43,312 nt of DNA. It comes from JBDKUD01 sp050943315 (GTDB lineage: Bacteria; Bacillota; Syntrophomonadia; Syntrophomonadales; Syntrophomonadaceae). The position numbers and the translations under genes were made by a program. A model generated the notes under the pieces. That model searched no databases, was not told the DNA's origin, and saw only the letters and a list, made by a program, of their open reading frames with translations. Position 1 is the stretch's first letter. Every line of letters begins with the position of its first letter. The stretch spans positions 1 to 43,312 of the forward strand of contig JBMNOY010000013.1 of assembly GCA_050943315.1 (NCBI GenBank). The letters are read 5' to 3'. Below, piece after piece: positions 31,506 to 40,011 of this stretch.

Positions 31506-32000
31506 ATTTTCCCTTTCCGTTTAATAGATAATTTCTTCTTAATATGTTAATGATACCCTAAAATTAGGCCAGATGCTGGCGAAAAAACAGGCCACTTAAC
31601 ATTCTTATATAAAACCTGTCTCAGCCTGATGCTCAAAAAGGCGGCAAAGATTTCTTTTCTTTGCTCATAAAAAGAGGACCGATTTGTCCATGATTAAACT
31701 TAACGAGTATACTTGGGAAAGCAAGAACCGTTCTATTAAACAGCCAATTCTGCCATACTAATTGTAACCGCTTGGGGGATCTACACATTTTCATACTTTT
31801 CCTGCAGTCTTTATCCGTACATCTACTAACTCCCACTATTATTTCGCAGGAATATTGCCATATTAACAGAATATAACTTACAATATAACTGGTCAGACCA
31901 CCAGGACACTTAACGAGCAGGTAATCGGGTAAGTGATTTGGATAGAGATTGACACGCCCCTTCCAGGGGCTGGCAACATTCAAACGGGACAGCAGGCCTG
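31506..32000. other. Non-coding or decayed stretch upstream of the oxidoreductase operon
   Basis: About 500 bases without a convincing gene. A minus-strand open frame (31633-32103) runs through a dispersed repeat and has no ribosome site or family resemblance, so I do not call it. A 7-base hairpin or two can be drawn, but none with a T-run. It may be remnant mobile DNA. Confidence 0.35.
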
Positions 32001-32003
32001 TTG

Positions 32004-32041
32004 GATGAGATCGCCACGTCGCTTCGCTCCTCGCGATGATA
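32004..32041. repeat. Dispersed intergenic repeat (GAGATCGCCACG...GCTCCTCGCGATGA type)
   Basis: The stretch reads, on the other strand, CATCGCGAGGAGCGAAGCG followed by ACGTGGCGATCTC. This is the form of a widespread dispersed intergenic repeat found in many anaerobe genomes, often translated in error as ARSEATWRSH. Only this one clear copy is in the window. Confidence 0.6.
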
Positions 32042-32065
32042 AATATAGCCATCTTTTTGGGTAGC

Positions 32066-32075
32066 GGGGGGGGGG
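32066..32075. repeat. Homopolymer tract of ten G upstream of the 2-oxoacid oxidoreductase operon
   Basis: Ten consecutive G about 65 bases before the first ATG of the operon. Such tracts can vary in length by slippage and, if in a promoter, alter expression. It may also be a sequencing-error hotspot. Confidence 0.5.
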
Positions 32076-32139
32076 TGTTTTCACGGTAACGACACGTTAA
32101 CAAAACTTTAACAACACCATGGGGAATGGAGGAATAAAT

Positions 32140-32682
32140 ATGTTAGAACTGCGCATTAACGGATTTGGCGGGCAGGGCTCGGTTACCCTGGCTCATATGC
32201 TGGCCCAGGCTGCGCTGGAAAATGGTGAGCAGGGTCAAGCTTTGCCTTTTTTTGGTGTGGAACGGCGGGGAGCGCCGGTGCGGGCGGCCGTGCGCATTTC
32301 TCCTACTACTATCTACGCTCACAGTCAATGTGAACTGCCGGACTTTGTGATAGTCATGAGCGAAAAGCTTGCCGAGGCAGCAATTAATGAAGGTATAAAT
32401 CAACCTGGCACGGTAATCATCAATGCACCTCACGAAGTAACCCTGAAAAACCACACTACCTGGCAGGTGGACGCTGATGCCATCGCCCGGGAAGCGGGAT
32501 TGTTTTCCGCTGACGGTCCCTTTATCAATGTGCCGCTGTTCGGTGCAGTGTGCCGGGTGCTCAACATACCTCAAGGCATTATGGAACAGACTATCCTAAA
32601 AAAATGGCCCGGCAGTAAAGGCAAGATGAATTTGCAGGCGGCAGGAAAAGCATACCACATTGTAAGACAGACCAGTAAATAA
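32140..32682 (+). CDS. 2-oxoacid:ferredoxin oxidoreductase, gamma subunit
   Basis: The 180-residue protein begins MLELRINGFGGQGSVTLAHML, the hallmark of the gamma subunit/domain of pyruvate and other 2-oxoacid:acceptor oxidoreductases. These contact coenzyme A and complete the active enzyme. A FFGVERRGAPV segment also fits. GGAGG lies seven bases before the ATG. It opens a gamma-delta-alpha-beta operon that encodes a full four-subunit, CoA- and thiamine-dependent enzyme reducing ferredoxin. Confidence 0.94.
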   Translation: MLELRINGFGGQGSVTLAHMLAQAALENGEQGQALPFFGVERRGAPVRAAVRISPTTIYAHSQCELPDFVIVMSEKLAEAAINEGINQPGTVIINAPHEVTLKNHTTWQVDADAIAREAGLFSADGPFINVPLFGAVCRVLNIPQGIMEQTILKKWPGSKGKMNLQAAGKAYHIVRQTSK

Positions 32683-32722
32683 CCGGGTTAATCCTAGGAC
32701 TTGTGAAAGGAATGGACAACCA

Positions 32723-32983
32723 ATGAAATCAGTTACTAAAGCCTACCGGCCTATTTCCTGGCCGATGAAGGGGGCTGGCGGTGAGACTGGTTCCTGGCGA
32801 ACCCACCGCCCCGTGGTTAACCAGGAGACCTGCACCAAATGCCAGATGTGCTGGGTATACTGTCCGGAAGCGGTTATTGACCGCTACGAAATGACTATTG
32901 ATTACCGCTACTGCAAAGGCTGCGGTGTTTGCGCCCTGGAATGCCCCACCGGCGCCATCAGTATGCAAAAGGAGGAGGAGTAG
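32723..32983 (+). CDS. 2-oxoacid:ferredoxin oxidoreductase, delta (ferredoxin) subunit
   Basis: The 86-residue protein has two [4Fe-4S] motifs: CTKCQMCWVYCPE and CKGCGVCALECPT. The N-terminal region (PISWPMKGAGGETGSWRTHRP) is typical of PorD, which takes electrons from the beta subunit. The next gene starts five bases after its stop. The ribosome site AAAGGA is rather far from the ATG, so translation may be modest. Confidence 0.95.
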   Translation: MKSVTKAYRPISWPMKGAGGETGSWRTHRPVVNQETCTKCQMCWVYCPEAVIDRYEMTIDYRYCKGCGVCALECPTGAISMQKEEE

Positions 32984-32987
32984 CCGG

Positions 32988-34124
32988 ATGAAAACAGCGC
33001 AAGTTATTATGGGAACCGGTAACCAGGCCGCAGCCCAGGCTGTAAAAAGTGCTCGCGTGGACGTAGTGCCCGGCTACCCTATCACACCTCAGACCAGCAT
33101 TATGGAAGCAATAGCTGCCATGGTGGAAAACGGTGAGCTGCACGCTCGTTTTATCCCGGTGGAAGGAGAACACAGTGCTATGGCGGCTGCTGTAGCTGCC
33201 TCTGCGGCTGGAGCTCGGGTTTTTACCGCAACTTCTGCCAATGGCTTATTATACATGCATGAAGTTTTACATATGGCTGCGGGGGGACGTCTGCCGGTAG
33301 TGATGGTCAACGTCAACCGCGGCATTTTCGCCCCCTGGACTCTATGGGCTGATCACCAGGACTCCTTTGCCCAGCGGGATACCGGCTGGATTCAGTATCA
33401 CTGTTCCTCCAACCAGGAGGTTTTTAACACCATTCTGCAGGCTTACCGGGTGGCCGAGCAGATCAACATTCCGGTGATGGTGAATTATGATGGCTTTGCC
33501 ATTTCTCATTGCCTGATGCCTTTGACCGTTCCGCCCCGGGAGGATATCGACCGTTTCCTGCCTCCCCATGAACCGGAATGGCGGCTGGACCCGGCTCATC
33601 CCTCTTCTTTCAGCAATGTGACCAATGCGCCTGAATACGCACCCTTCCGCCAGATGCTGTCCGAGGACATTTTAGCTGCCATCCCCTTGGCCAAAGAGGC
33701 TGCCCGGGAATACCAGGAGATAACGGGTATGTGGGATGGGGACACCATCGACACCTACCGGCTGGAAGATGCGGAAGTGGTAGCCTTTGCCATCAACAGT
33801 ATGGCGGCGGAATTAAAACTTAGCGTAGATATTCTGCGGGATCAGGGCATCAAGGCCGGTCTTTTGCGGCCGCGCCTGGTGGTTCCGTTTCCGGCTGAGG
33901 ATATCATTGCCGCCTTACCGCCCAATGCTCAGGTGATGGTGCTGGACCGCAACTATAACTTTGGCCATCCTGGCGGAATCCTGGCCGCAGAGCTAAAGAG
34001 CGTGCTTTTTGGCCGGCGCAATGATATTACGGTCAAAAACCGGGTAATAGGCATTGGCGGCATTGACCTTTCCCGCCACTTTATGGCTGCCGAGATTCGG
34101 GCTATGATGGAAGACAACGCTTAG
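32988..34124 (+). CDS. 2-oxoacid:ferredoxin oxidoreductase, alpha subunit
   Basis: The 378-residue protein begins MKTAQVIMGTGNQAAAQAVK and has the alpha-subunit signatures GYPITPQTSIME, EGEHSAMAAAVAASAAGARVFTATS in two pieces and VMVNVNRGIFAPW. The C-terminal RNYNFGHPGGILAAEL segment fits transketolase domain II. ATG 32988 is chosen from GGAGGAGG upstream; a longer frame from 32898 overlaps the delta gene. The substrate cannot be told from sequence: pyruvate, 2-ketoisovalerate and others are possible. No fused delta-gamma chain is present, so it is not built like Moorella oxalate oxidoreductase. Confidence 0.94.
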   Translation: MKTAQVIMGTGNQAAAQAVKSARVDVVPGYPITPQTSIMEAIAAMVENGELHARFIPVEGEHSAMAAAVAASAAGARVFTATSANGLLYMHEVLHMAAGGRLPVVMVNVNRGIFAPWTLWADHQDSFAQRDTGWIQYHCSSNQEVFNTILQAYRVAEQINIPVMVNYDGFAISHCLMPLTVPPREDIDRFLPPHEPEWRLDPAHPSSFSNVTNAPEYAPFRQMLSEDILAAIPLAKEAAREYQEITGMWDGDTIDTYRLEDAEVVAFAINSMAAELKLSVDILRDQGIKAGLLRPRLVVPFPAEDIIAALPPNAQVMVLDRNYNFGHPGGILAAELKSVLFGRRNDITVKNRVIGIGGIDLSRHFMAAEIRAMMEDNA

Positions 34125-34147
34125 ACCAGGAAAGGAATGGATAAGAT

Positions 34148-35086
34148 ATGACCACCAGTATTAAAAATTTACCGGATATTGAGCAGGTTTTAAGCGGCAA
34201 CGGAGCCTGCGGCGGCTGCCCGGCTACTATGGCTTTGCGCATGGTGGGCAAGGCCTTGGGTCCCAATGCTATTATGCTGCTGACTCCATCCTGCTCGGTG
34301 GCGAGCATGGGTATGACACCTAAGCTGGGCTATAACTGGCCTTGCATCAATGTTTGCTTTGCCACAGCAGGCTCATCGGCCTCGGGTATTACCCATGCCT
34401 TGGAAATAATGAAGGAAAAGGGCCGCCTGCAAGGCGAACTGCCTACCGTATTTAGCTGGGTGGGTGACGGCGGTACTTATGATATAGGTTTTCAGTCCCT
34501 TTCGGCTGCTGCCGAGCGCAACGATAATATAATTTTCTTTTGCTATAACAATGAAGCCTACAGCAACACCGGCGTGCAGCGCAGCGGTGCTACACCGCGG
34601 GGAAGCTATACTACCACTACCCCCACCGGCAAGCAGCAGCGCAAGAAAAATATGGCTTTGCTGATGCTGGAGCATAACATTCCTTATGTGGCTACCGCTA
34701 CCGTGGCCTACCCGGGCGATCTGTACGATAAAGTGGTTAAAGCCAAAAGCATCCGCGGCATGAAATACATCGAAATCCTGGCACCCTGTTATTTAGGATG
34801 GCAGTTCGATATGCCGGAAACCGTGCAGATGAGCCGTATGGCGGTACGCTGTGGTGCCTGGCTATTATGGGAAGGGGAAAATGGTAAAATCAGCTTCAAT
34901 AACCCCACCTCGTCAATTATTAGCGGAAAGAAGGCTCCTGAACCGGTAAATGAATATCTGTTAAAGCAGGGTCGCTTCAGCCGTCTGCTCCAAGGCCCTG
35001 ATGCTACCCAGCGCATAGCCGAAATTCAAGGGGACATCAACCGGGAGATCGCTTTTATGCGGGAACGGGCTAAAATAGCTATTTAA
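34148..35086 (+). CDS. 2-oxoacid:ferredoxin oxidoreductase, beta subunit
   Basis: The 312-residue thiamine-diphosphate subunit has GNGACGGCPATMALR (cluster cysteines), then VGDGGTYDIGFQSLSAAAER, the GDG...N thiamine motif, and FFCYNNEAYSNTGVQRSG. The C-terminal half contains CYLGWQFDMPETVQMSRMA. It completes the oxidoreductase begun at 32140. The ferredoxin it reduces may also serve the AOR. A GntR-type regulator lies about 80 bases downstream on the same strand. Confidence 0.95.
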   Translation: MTTSIKNLPDIEQVLSGNGACGGCPATMALRMVGKALGPNAIMLLTPSCSVASMGMTPKLGYNWPCINVCFATAGSSASGITHALEIMKEKGRLQGELPTVFSWVGDGGTYDIGFQSLSAAAERNDNIIFFCYNNEAYSNTGVQRSGATPRGSYTTTTPTGKQQRKKNMALLMLEHNIPYVATATVAYPGDLYDKVVKAKSIRGMKYIEILAPCYLGWQFDMPETVQMSRMAVRCGAWLLWEGENGKISFNNPTSSIISGKKAPEPVNEYLLKQGRFSRLLQGPDATQRIAEIQGDINREIAFMRERAKIAI

Positions 35087-35165
35087 TAGCCAATTCAGTA
35101 TAATTAATAAAACCAGATAAAAAGAGGATACAAATATTGCTTAACGCAGAAGACAGGTGTTGCTA

Positions 35166-35861
35166 TTGAGTTTCCGGCCTATTAAAACTAAAAGAATTTA
35201 TGAAGAAATCATGGAACAGCTAAAGGATATGATAAGCCGAGGAGAGTTGAGGCACGGTCAGAAACTGCCCTCAGAGCGGGAATTGGCTGAATCCCTGGGG
35301 GTCAGTAGGGCCTCGGTACGGGAAGCCCTTACCGCTCTCGAAGCCATCGGCATCCTGGATATCCGGCCGGGGGAAGGTACCTTCATACGCGAAACCAGTG
35401 TTTCCCCTACCTTTGCTCCACTGACCATGATTTTGGAAATGGAGCAAAACCCCATCAGTCAGCTCATGGAAGTGAGACGGGTTTTGGAGACGGAGATCGC
35501 GGCTCTGGCTGTTCAGCGGGCCACGGATGAAGACCTTGCCAAAATAGAAATGAATCTAAAACGTATGAAGTCCGCTAAAACCATAAGTGAAGCCGTGGAG
35601 GCCGGCTTATGGTTTCACTATGCCATTGCTGAGGCCACCCATAACAGTATCCTGCTGCGCATGATGAATACCATCGCCGATTTAATGCATAATAACTATC
35701 GTAATCAGCGGGAGGAGCTTTTTGCCGAAAATGGCCCGGAAGTAATAGCCGAGCACGAAGCCATTTACAGGGCTATCCGGGACCGGGATATCGAAACTGC
35801 CAAGCTAAGAATACTCCAGCATATTGATAGTTTTGAGGGCGGCAAACAGGCGGAAGAATAA
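35166..35861 (+). CDS. FadR-type GntR-family transcriptional regulator
   Basis: The protein of about 231 residues has a winged HTH (KLPSERELAESLGVSRASVREAL, as two pieces) at residues 10-75. An FCD effector domain follows (about 95-220; MEVRRVLETEIAALA, WFHYAIAEATHN, EHEAIYRAIRDRD). FadR-type regulators bind organic acids or acyl-CoA. It probably controls the adjacent oxidoreductase operon in response to its substrate. TTG 35166 (MSFRPIKTKR) is favoured, but the ribosome site is weak; GTG 35157 and TTG 35160 are alternatives. Confidence 0.9.
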   Translation: MSFRPIKTKRIYEEIMEQLKDMISRGELRHGQKLPSERELAESLGVSRASVREALTALEAIGILDIRPGEGTFIRETSVSPTFAPLTMILEMEQNPISQLMEVRRVLETEIAALAVQRATDEDLAKIEMNLKRMKSAKTISEAVEAGLWFHYAIAEATHNSILLRMMNTIADLMHNNYRNQREELFAENGPEVIAEHEAIYRAIRDRDIETAKLRILQHIDSFEGGKQAEE

Positions 35862-36087
35862 TAGGCAACATACAAGCGTTCCCTAGCTAGTAGGTTCACC
35901 TGCGCACCTGTTCCGTCGTCACGATATATTATAACGGCTCGATGTGCAACTCAGGGGGTACCGTGCTAAACAAATATCCTGTTTGATAGCCCTCTTACGG
36001 ACATACTGTCCCTCGCCCCCTTTCGTCCGCCCATCTTCGCCGACTATATTAAACCCCCCCACCAAGGTGCTCATGGCGAACCTACTG
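35862..36087. other. Unassigned stretch, possible remnant of a mobile element
   Basis: The stretch is richer in GC and differs in style from its neighbours. A minus-strand frame (35919-36074) encodes about 51 residues (MSTLVGGFNIVGEDGRTKGG...), but no family is recognised and no ribosome site is seen. It contains a short palindrome GGACA-N3-TGTCC near 36000 and a run of seven C. It may be the end of a decayed intron or insertion element; I cannot say which. Confidence 0.3.
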
Positions 36088-36550
36088 TCACACTACGATT
36101 CTTAATAAACGATTTCCATGCTTAGGCTCATTGTTATCAGATAATGCATCTATTTTATTCCAGTATTCCTTAAAGACTTTTATATCTCCATTTCCTTCAT
36201 AAAACTTGGCAAAAAACAAAGCAGAGCGTATTTGGCCATTAAAATATCGATGTTCCTCTGCCTTGTAAAACTGTTTCTGCAAACTTCTTGTTTTGCAGGA
36301 TCATCCGTGCCTTAATCCTCTCCTCATCAATTTGTTCCTGTGAGAATCCTGACACTATGCCATTTCCCGCAAAATACAAAAGTAAGCTGTCCCAGTTACC
36401 GGCAAGTTTATTGATTCCATCAATGGCACGACGATAAGTGTCCTTATCATCAATTCTGGTGTTTAAAGTCAGGTTTTTGATAATTCTCAGCCATTGTGTT
36501 AAAGAACCGGTGTCTAAGCCTTTCGCCTGATATAGAGTTTGTTTGCTCAT
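36088..36550 (-). pseudogene. DUF262-like gene remnant (GmrSD-type), frameshifted
   Basis: Two overlapping minus-strand frames (36239-36550 and 36088-36282) together give a partial DUF262-type protein. It shows WLRIIKNLTLNTRIDDKDTYRRAI, cut here as two pieces, then SQEQIDEERIKARMI, and in the second frame AEEHRYFNGQIR. The join is a frameshift near 36240-36280. The catalytic N-terminal domain is missing and the C-terminus is cut short. DUF262/GmrSD proteins act in defence against modified phage DNA. It lies in a decayed region and is almost certainly inactive. Confidence 0.65.
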
Positions 36551-36680
36551 CGTAAATCAAAAGGAATTAATTTTAATGTAATATGAAAAGATATTGTTGA
36601 ACAAAGTGCCTTGAATTTTCACATGACATGTAGTAGAAACAAAAATCATAAAAATTAAACCAAAAGGGGAAATATTTATA

Positions 36681-38729
36681 ATGGTTGAAAATGTAACAGA
36701 TAGAAATACTAATCGGTTAATACAGCAAAAAAGCCCGTATTTGCTGCAACATGCCTATAATCCGGTTGAATGGTATCCCTGGGAAGAGGAAGCTTTCGAT
36801 AAAGCTATGAGGGAAGATAAGCCGATTTTCCTTAGCATAGGTTACAGTACCTGTCATTGGTGCCATGTCATGGAAAAGGAAAGCTTTGAGGATGAACAAG
36901 TTGCTGAGCTCTTGAATAAATATTTTGTGGCCATTAAGGTTGATCGTGAGGAACGCCCGGACATAGACCATATATATATGAGTGTCTGCCAGGCCATGAC
37001 CGGTCACGGGGGGTGGCCTTTAACCATAATTATGACCCCCGAGAAGAAACCGTTTTTTGTTGCTACTTACTTACCTAAATATAGCCGCCAGGGGTTATCG
37101 GGACTAATAGACCTTTTGCCTCAGGTGGTTCGTCTCTGGCATCAGGACCGCAAGAGCATCATGGCTTCCAGCGATAAAATTGCGCAGTGGGTTCAGGAAC
37201 AAGAGTATCCTAAAAAAGGTGAGCAATTAAATAGTAGTGACCTGGACCGGGGATTTGAGTATTTTTCCAGGAGTTTTGACAGCACCTACGGAGGTTTTGG
37301 TTCTGCACCTAAATTTCCTACTCCCCATAACTTGATGTTTCTGATGCGTTACCATACTATGACCGGAAATAAAAAAGCCCTGGAAATGGTCACTAAAACT
37401 TTAGAAAGTATGTACCGGGGCGGGTTGTACGACCACATCGGCTTCGGTTTTGCACGCTACTCCACAGACCGTAAATGGCTGGTTCCTCATTTCGAGAAAA
37501 TGCTTTATGACAATGCTCTCCTGGCAATGGCTTATCTGGAAGCCTACCAGCTTACCCACCAGGAGTTGTTCGGCCGCATAGGAAGAGAAGTACTAACCTA
37601 TGTATTACGGGATATGGTCTCACCGGAAGGAGGCTTTTACTCGGCTGAAGATGCTGATTCGGAAGGTGAGGAAGGAAAGTTTTACCTGTGGACGGCTGAA
37701 GAGATACAATCAGTTTTGGGAAATGAAGATGGTGAATTATTTGCTTCGCTTTACGATATAAGTCCAACCGGTAACTTTGCCGGTAAAAGCATTCCCAACC
37801 TTATCCACCGGGGTATAAGCGAGGATGAGCGCAGTAAAATTGAACCATTGCGAATGAAACTATTCGCTTGCCGGGAAAAGAGGGTGCATCCCTACCGGGA
37901 TGACAAAATTTTAACCTCCTGGAACGGGCTAATGATAGCTGCTCTAGCCATGGGAGCCAAAATTCTAAAGGACCAGAGCTTCTACAGAGCAGCCCAAAAG
38001 TCGGCGGAATTCATTTTAAAACACCTGCGCCGCCCTGACGGCCGCCTTTTAGCCAGATACCGGGACGGTGAAGCACTCTATCCTGCATATGCATCTGATT
38101 ATACTTACCTGATTTGGGGGCTTATTGAACTTTATCAAGCTGGTTTTGAAATCAAGCATCTGGAAAGTGCCCTGGATTTAAACCGGGATTTAATCAGATA
38201 TTTCTGGGATGATCAAAATGGCGGACTTTTTCTGACCGGGGAGGATAGTGAAAAACTGCTGGCCAGGCCCAAGGAAGACTATGACGGGGCCCTTCCTTCC
38301 AGCAACTCGGTAGCCGCCTTAAATTTTCTGCGTTTAGCCCGGCTAACTGGTGACGATAGCCTGGAAAAGTTGGCAGCAGATCAATTAAGCACATTTGCGG
38401 CGGTGACCAGAGAGATACCCGCAGCACATTCGTTTTTTATGATGGCAGCGATGTTTTCCTTACGCCCTTCACGTGAAGTAGTGATAACCGGCAAACGTGA
38501 CGAGCCGGATAGTAAAGAAATGATAGACGTAATTAATCAGCACTTTTTACCCGAAACACTGGTAATATTTAAGGATACTGAGAATAATGACCAGATCGAA
38601 GCAATAATTCCCTTTGTAAAGGATATGAAAATGGTGACCGACCGTGCCACCGCTTATGTATGCAGTAACTATACCTGTATGGAACCAGTAGCTGATGTTA
38701 AGGGCTTTGAGAACATGCTGGCACCATAA
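36681..38729 (+). CDS. YyaL-like thioredoxin-domain protein (DUF255)
   Basis: The 682-residue protein has an N-terminal thioredoxin-like domain, beginning NRLIQQKSPYLLQHAYNPVEWY with active-site-like CHWC (Cys58 and Cys61). A long alpha-helical toroid domain related to N-acylglucosamine epimerase/glycosidases follows. The family (YyaL, human SSP411/SPATA20) is widespread; its reaction is not settled. Its full length fits the family. AAGGGGA precedes the ATG. It converges with zur without a clear terminator. Confidence 0.94.
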   Translation: MVENVTDRNTNRLIQQKSPYLLQHAYNPVEWYPWEEEAFDKAMREDKPIFLSIGYSTCHWCHVMEKESFEDEQVAELLNKYFVAIKVDREERPDIDHIYMSVCQAMTGHGGWPLTIIMTPEKKPFFVATYLPKYSRQGLSGLIDLLPQVVRLWHQDRKSIMASSDKIAQWVQEQEYPKKGEQLNSSDLDRGFEYFSRSFDSTYGGFGSAPKFPTPHNLMFLMRYHTMTGNKKALEMVTKTLESMYRGGLYDHIGFGFARYSTDRKWLVPHFEKMLYDNALLAMAYLEAYQLTHQELFGRIGREVLTYVLRDMVSPEGGFYSAEDADSEGEEGKFYLWTAEEIQSVLGNEDGELFASLYDISPTGNFAGKSIPNLIHRGISEDERSKIEPLRMKLFACREKRVHPYRDDKILTSWNGLMIAALAMGAKILKDQSFYRAAQKSAEFILKHLRRPDGRLLARYRDGEALYPAYASDYTYLIWGLIELYQAGFEIKHLESALDLNRDLIRYFWDDQNGGLFLTGEDSEKLLARPKEDYDGALPSSNSVAALNFLRLARLTGDDSLEKLAADQLSTFAAVTREIPAAHSFFMMAAMFSLRPSREVVITGKRDEPDSKEMIDVINQHFLPETLVIFKDTENNDQIEAIIPFVKDMKMVTDRATAYVCSNYTCMEPVADVKGFENMLAP

Positions 38730-38739
38730 CCGGGATAAA

Positions 38740-39153
38740 CTACTTAAATTTACAGTTGGAACAATAACCGTAAACCTCGAAATAATGATGTATAGGTTTA
38801 AAATCCTGGTTCTCAATGAACAATTCAATATTCCTGGCCATAGGGCATTCGTGCATGTCCTCAATATGGCCGCATTTTATACAAACCAAATGATGGTGGT
38901 GCTCACCATTGGCAAGTTCATACCGGGACTTGCCATCCGCAAAAGTGGAACGGTTGATTAACCCCAGGTTCACAAGTACCTCCAGATTACGGTACACAGT
39001 TCCCAAACTAATATTAGGCCGGATGATTTTAACTGACTGATATACTTCTTCGGCAGACAGGTGGGCATTATTGTTTGTAAACACATCCAGTATGAGCTGG
39101 CGCTGTTTTGATGTGCGGATGGTTTTAGCATTGCTGTTTGGACTGTTTTCCAC
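38740..39153 (-). CDS. zur: Fur-family metal-dependent repressor, probably Zur
   Basis: The 137-residue protein has the Fur winged HTH (TSKQRQLILDVF, SAEEVYQSVK, ISLGTVYRNLEVL), the metal-site HHHHLVC and two structural CxxC pairs (CIKC, CSNC). Its place as the last gene of a metal ABC operon, whose promoter has a Zur-like palindrome, suggests zinc control rather than iron or peroxide. PerR or Mur cannot be excluded from sequence alone. It starts at GTG 39153 with AAGGAG ten bases upstream. Confidence 0.9.
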   Translation of the reverse strand: MENSPNSNAKTIRTSKQRQLILDVFTNNNAHLSAEEVYQSVKIIRPNISLGTVYRNLEVLVNLGLINRSTFADGKSRYELANGEHHHHLVCIKCGHIEDMHECPMARNIELFIENQDFKPIHHYFEVYGYCSNCKFK

Positions 39154-39168
39154 CAGCTTTCATCTCCT

Positions 39169-40011
39169 TCAGGCATTTTTAAAGCGAAGTAAAACTGATA
39201 CCACGAATAAAACTGCAGCACACAGCACAATAGTTGCTCCTGTGGCTGTACCCCAGTAGTAAGACAAAATCAAACCGGCAATACCTGCAGCCAGGGCAAT
39301 AAGTATGGAAAAAACGTGGTATTGCCGTACATTACCGGCCAGGTTGCGTGCCGCTGCCGCTGGCAATATAAGTAAAGAGTTAATTATTAGAATACCTACC
39401 CATTGAATAGATATGGTTACAATAACCGCCATGATAACACCGAAGATCATTTCTATAGCCCGTACATTAAAGCCTCGGCTTCGGGCCAATGAGGGGTTTA
39501 CACTTACCAGTAAAAGCCTGTTGAACATTACCATCCATAGTGCAATCACCAGGGCAAAAACGATTATTAGCAAGGTGATTTGCCCCGGGGTGATACTTAA
39601 CAGGTCGCCGATTAAAAAACGGGAGTATTTGGTGAAACCTCCTCCCCGAGAAAGTATCACTATTCCCAGTGCCACTGCACTGGCAGAGAAAACACCTATG
39701 ATGGTGTCCGGCGAGGATGCAGTTTTGGCCTTAACTGTGGTTATGCCCACAGCCAGAATTACGGCAAAAATCAACATAGCCCATAAGGGATCATTAAAAC
39801 CCAGCAAAACGCCGATGGCTATTCCGGTTAGTGCCGAATGGCCAATAGCATCCGAAAAAAAGGCCATTTTGTTGTTTACAATCATCGTCCCCAGTATACC
39901 AAATAACGGTGTTACCAGAATTACAGCCAGCAAGGCATTTTGCATAAACGTATAGTTTATCCACACAAAAGGCAGTAATTGTTGAATCCATTCATAGTAC
40001 CAACTTAGCAT
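39169..40011 (-). CDS. znuB: Metal (zinc/manganese) ABC transporter permease
   Basis: The 280-residue protein has eight to nine transmembrane helices of the ABC-3 family, with GILGTMIVNNKMAFFSDAIG at the N-terminus and the cytoplasmic SLARSRGFNVR loop near the middle. ATG 40011 overlaps the stop codon of the ATPase gene (TAATG) and has AAGGGG seven bases before it. It forms the channel for metal supplied by the lipoprotein at 40820. Confidence 0.94.
   Translation of the reverse strand: MLSWYYEWIQQLLPFVWINYTFMQNALLAVILVTPLFGILGTMIVNNKMAFFSDAIGHSALTGIAIGVLLGFNDPLWAMLIFAVILAVGITTVKAKTASSPDTIIGVFSASAVALGIVILSRGGGFTKYSRFLIGDLLSITPGQITLLIIVFALVIALWMVMFNRLLLVSVNPSLARSRGFNVRAIEMIFGVIMAVIVTISIQWVGILIINSLLILPAAAARNLAGNVRQYHVFSILIALAAGIAGLILSYYWGTATGATIVLCAAVLFVVSVLLRFKNA

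Noticed and set aside
31633..32103. Minus-strand open frame of 156 codons
   Set aside because: It includes the translated dispersed repeat (ARSEATWRSH), a poly-G region and no ribosome site.
35900..35970. Possible group II intron domain V (GAGCCGT...)
   Set aside because: The second strand does not pair as domain V requires (ACGGAAC instead of ACGGTTC or ACGGCTC), and no reverse transcriptase is present.
35919..36074. 51-codon minus-strand frame (MSTLVGGFN...)
   Set aside because: No ribosome site and no recognisable family; possibly part of a decayed element.
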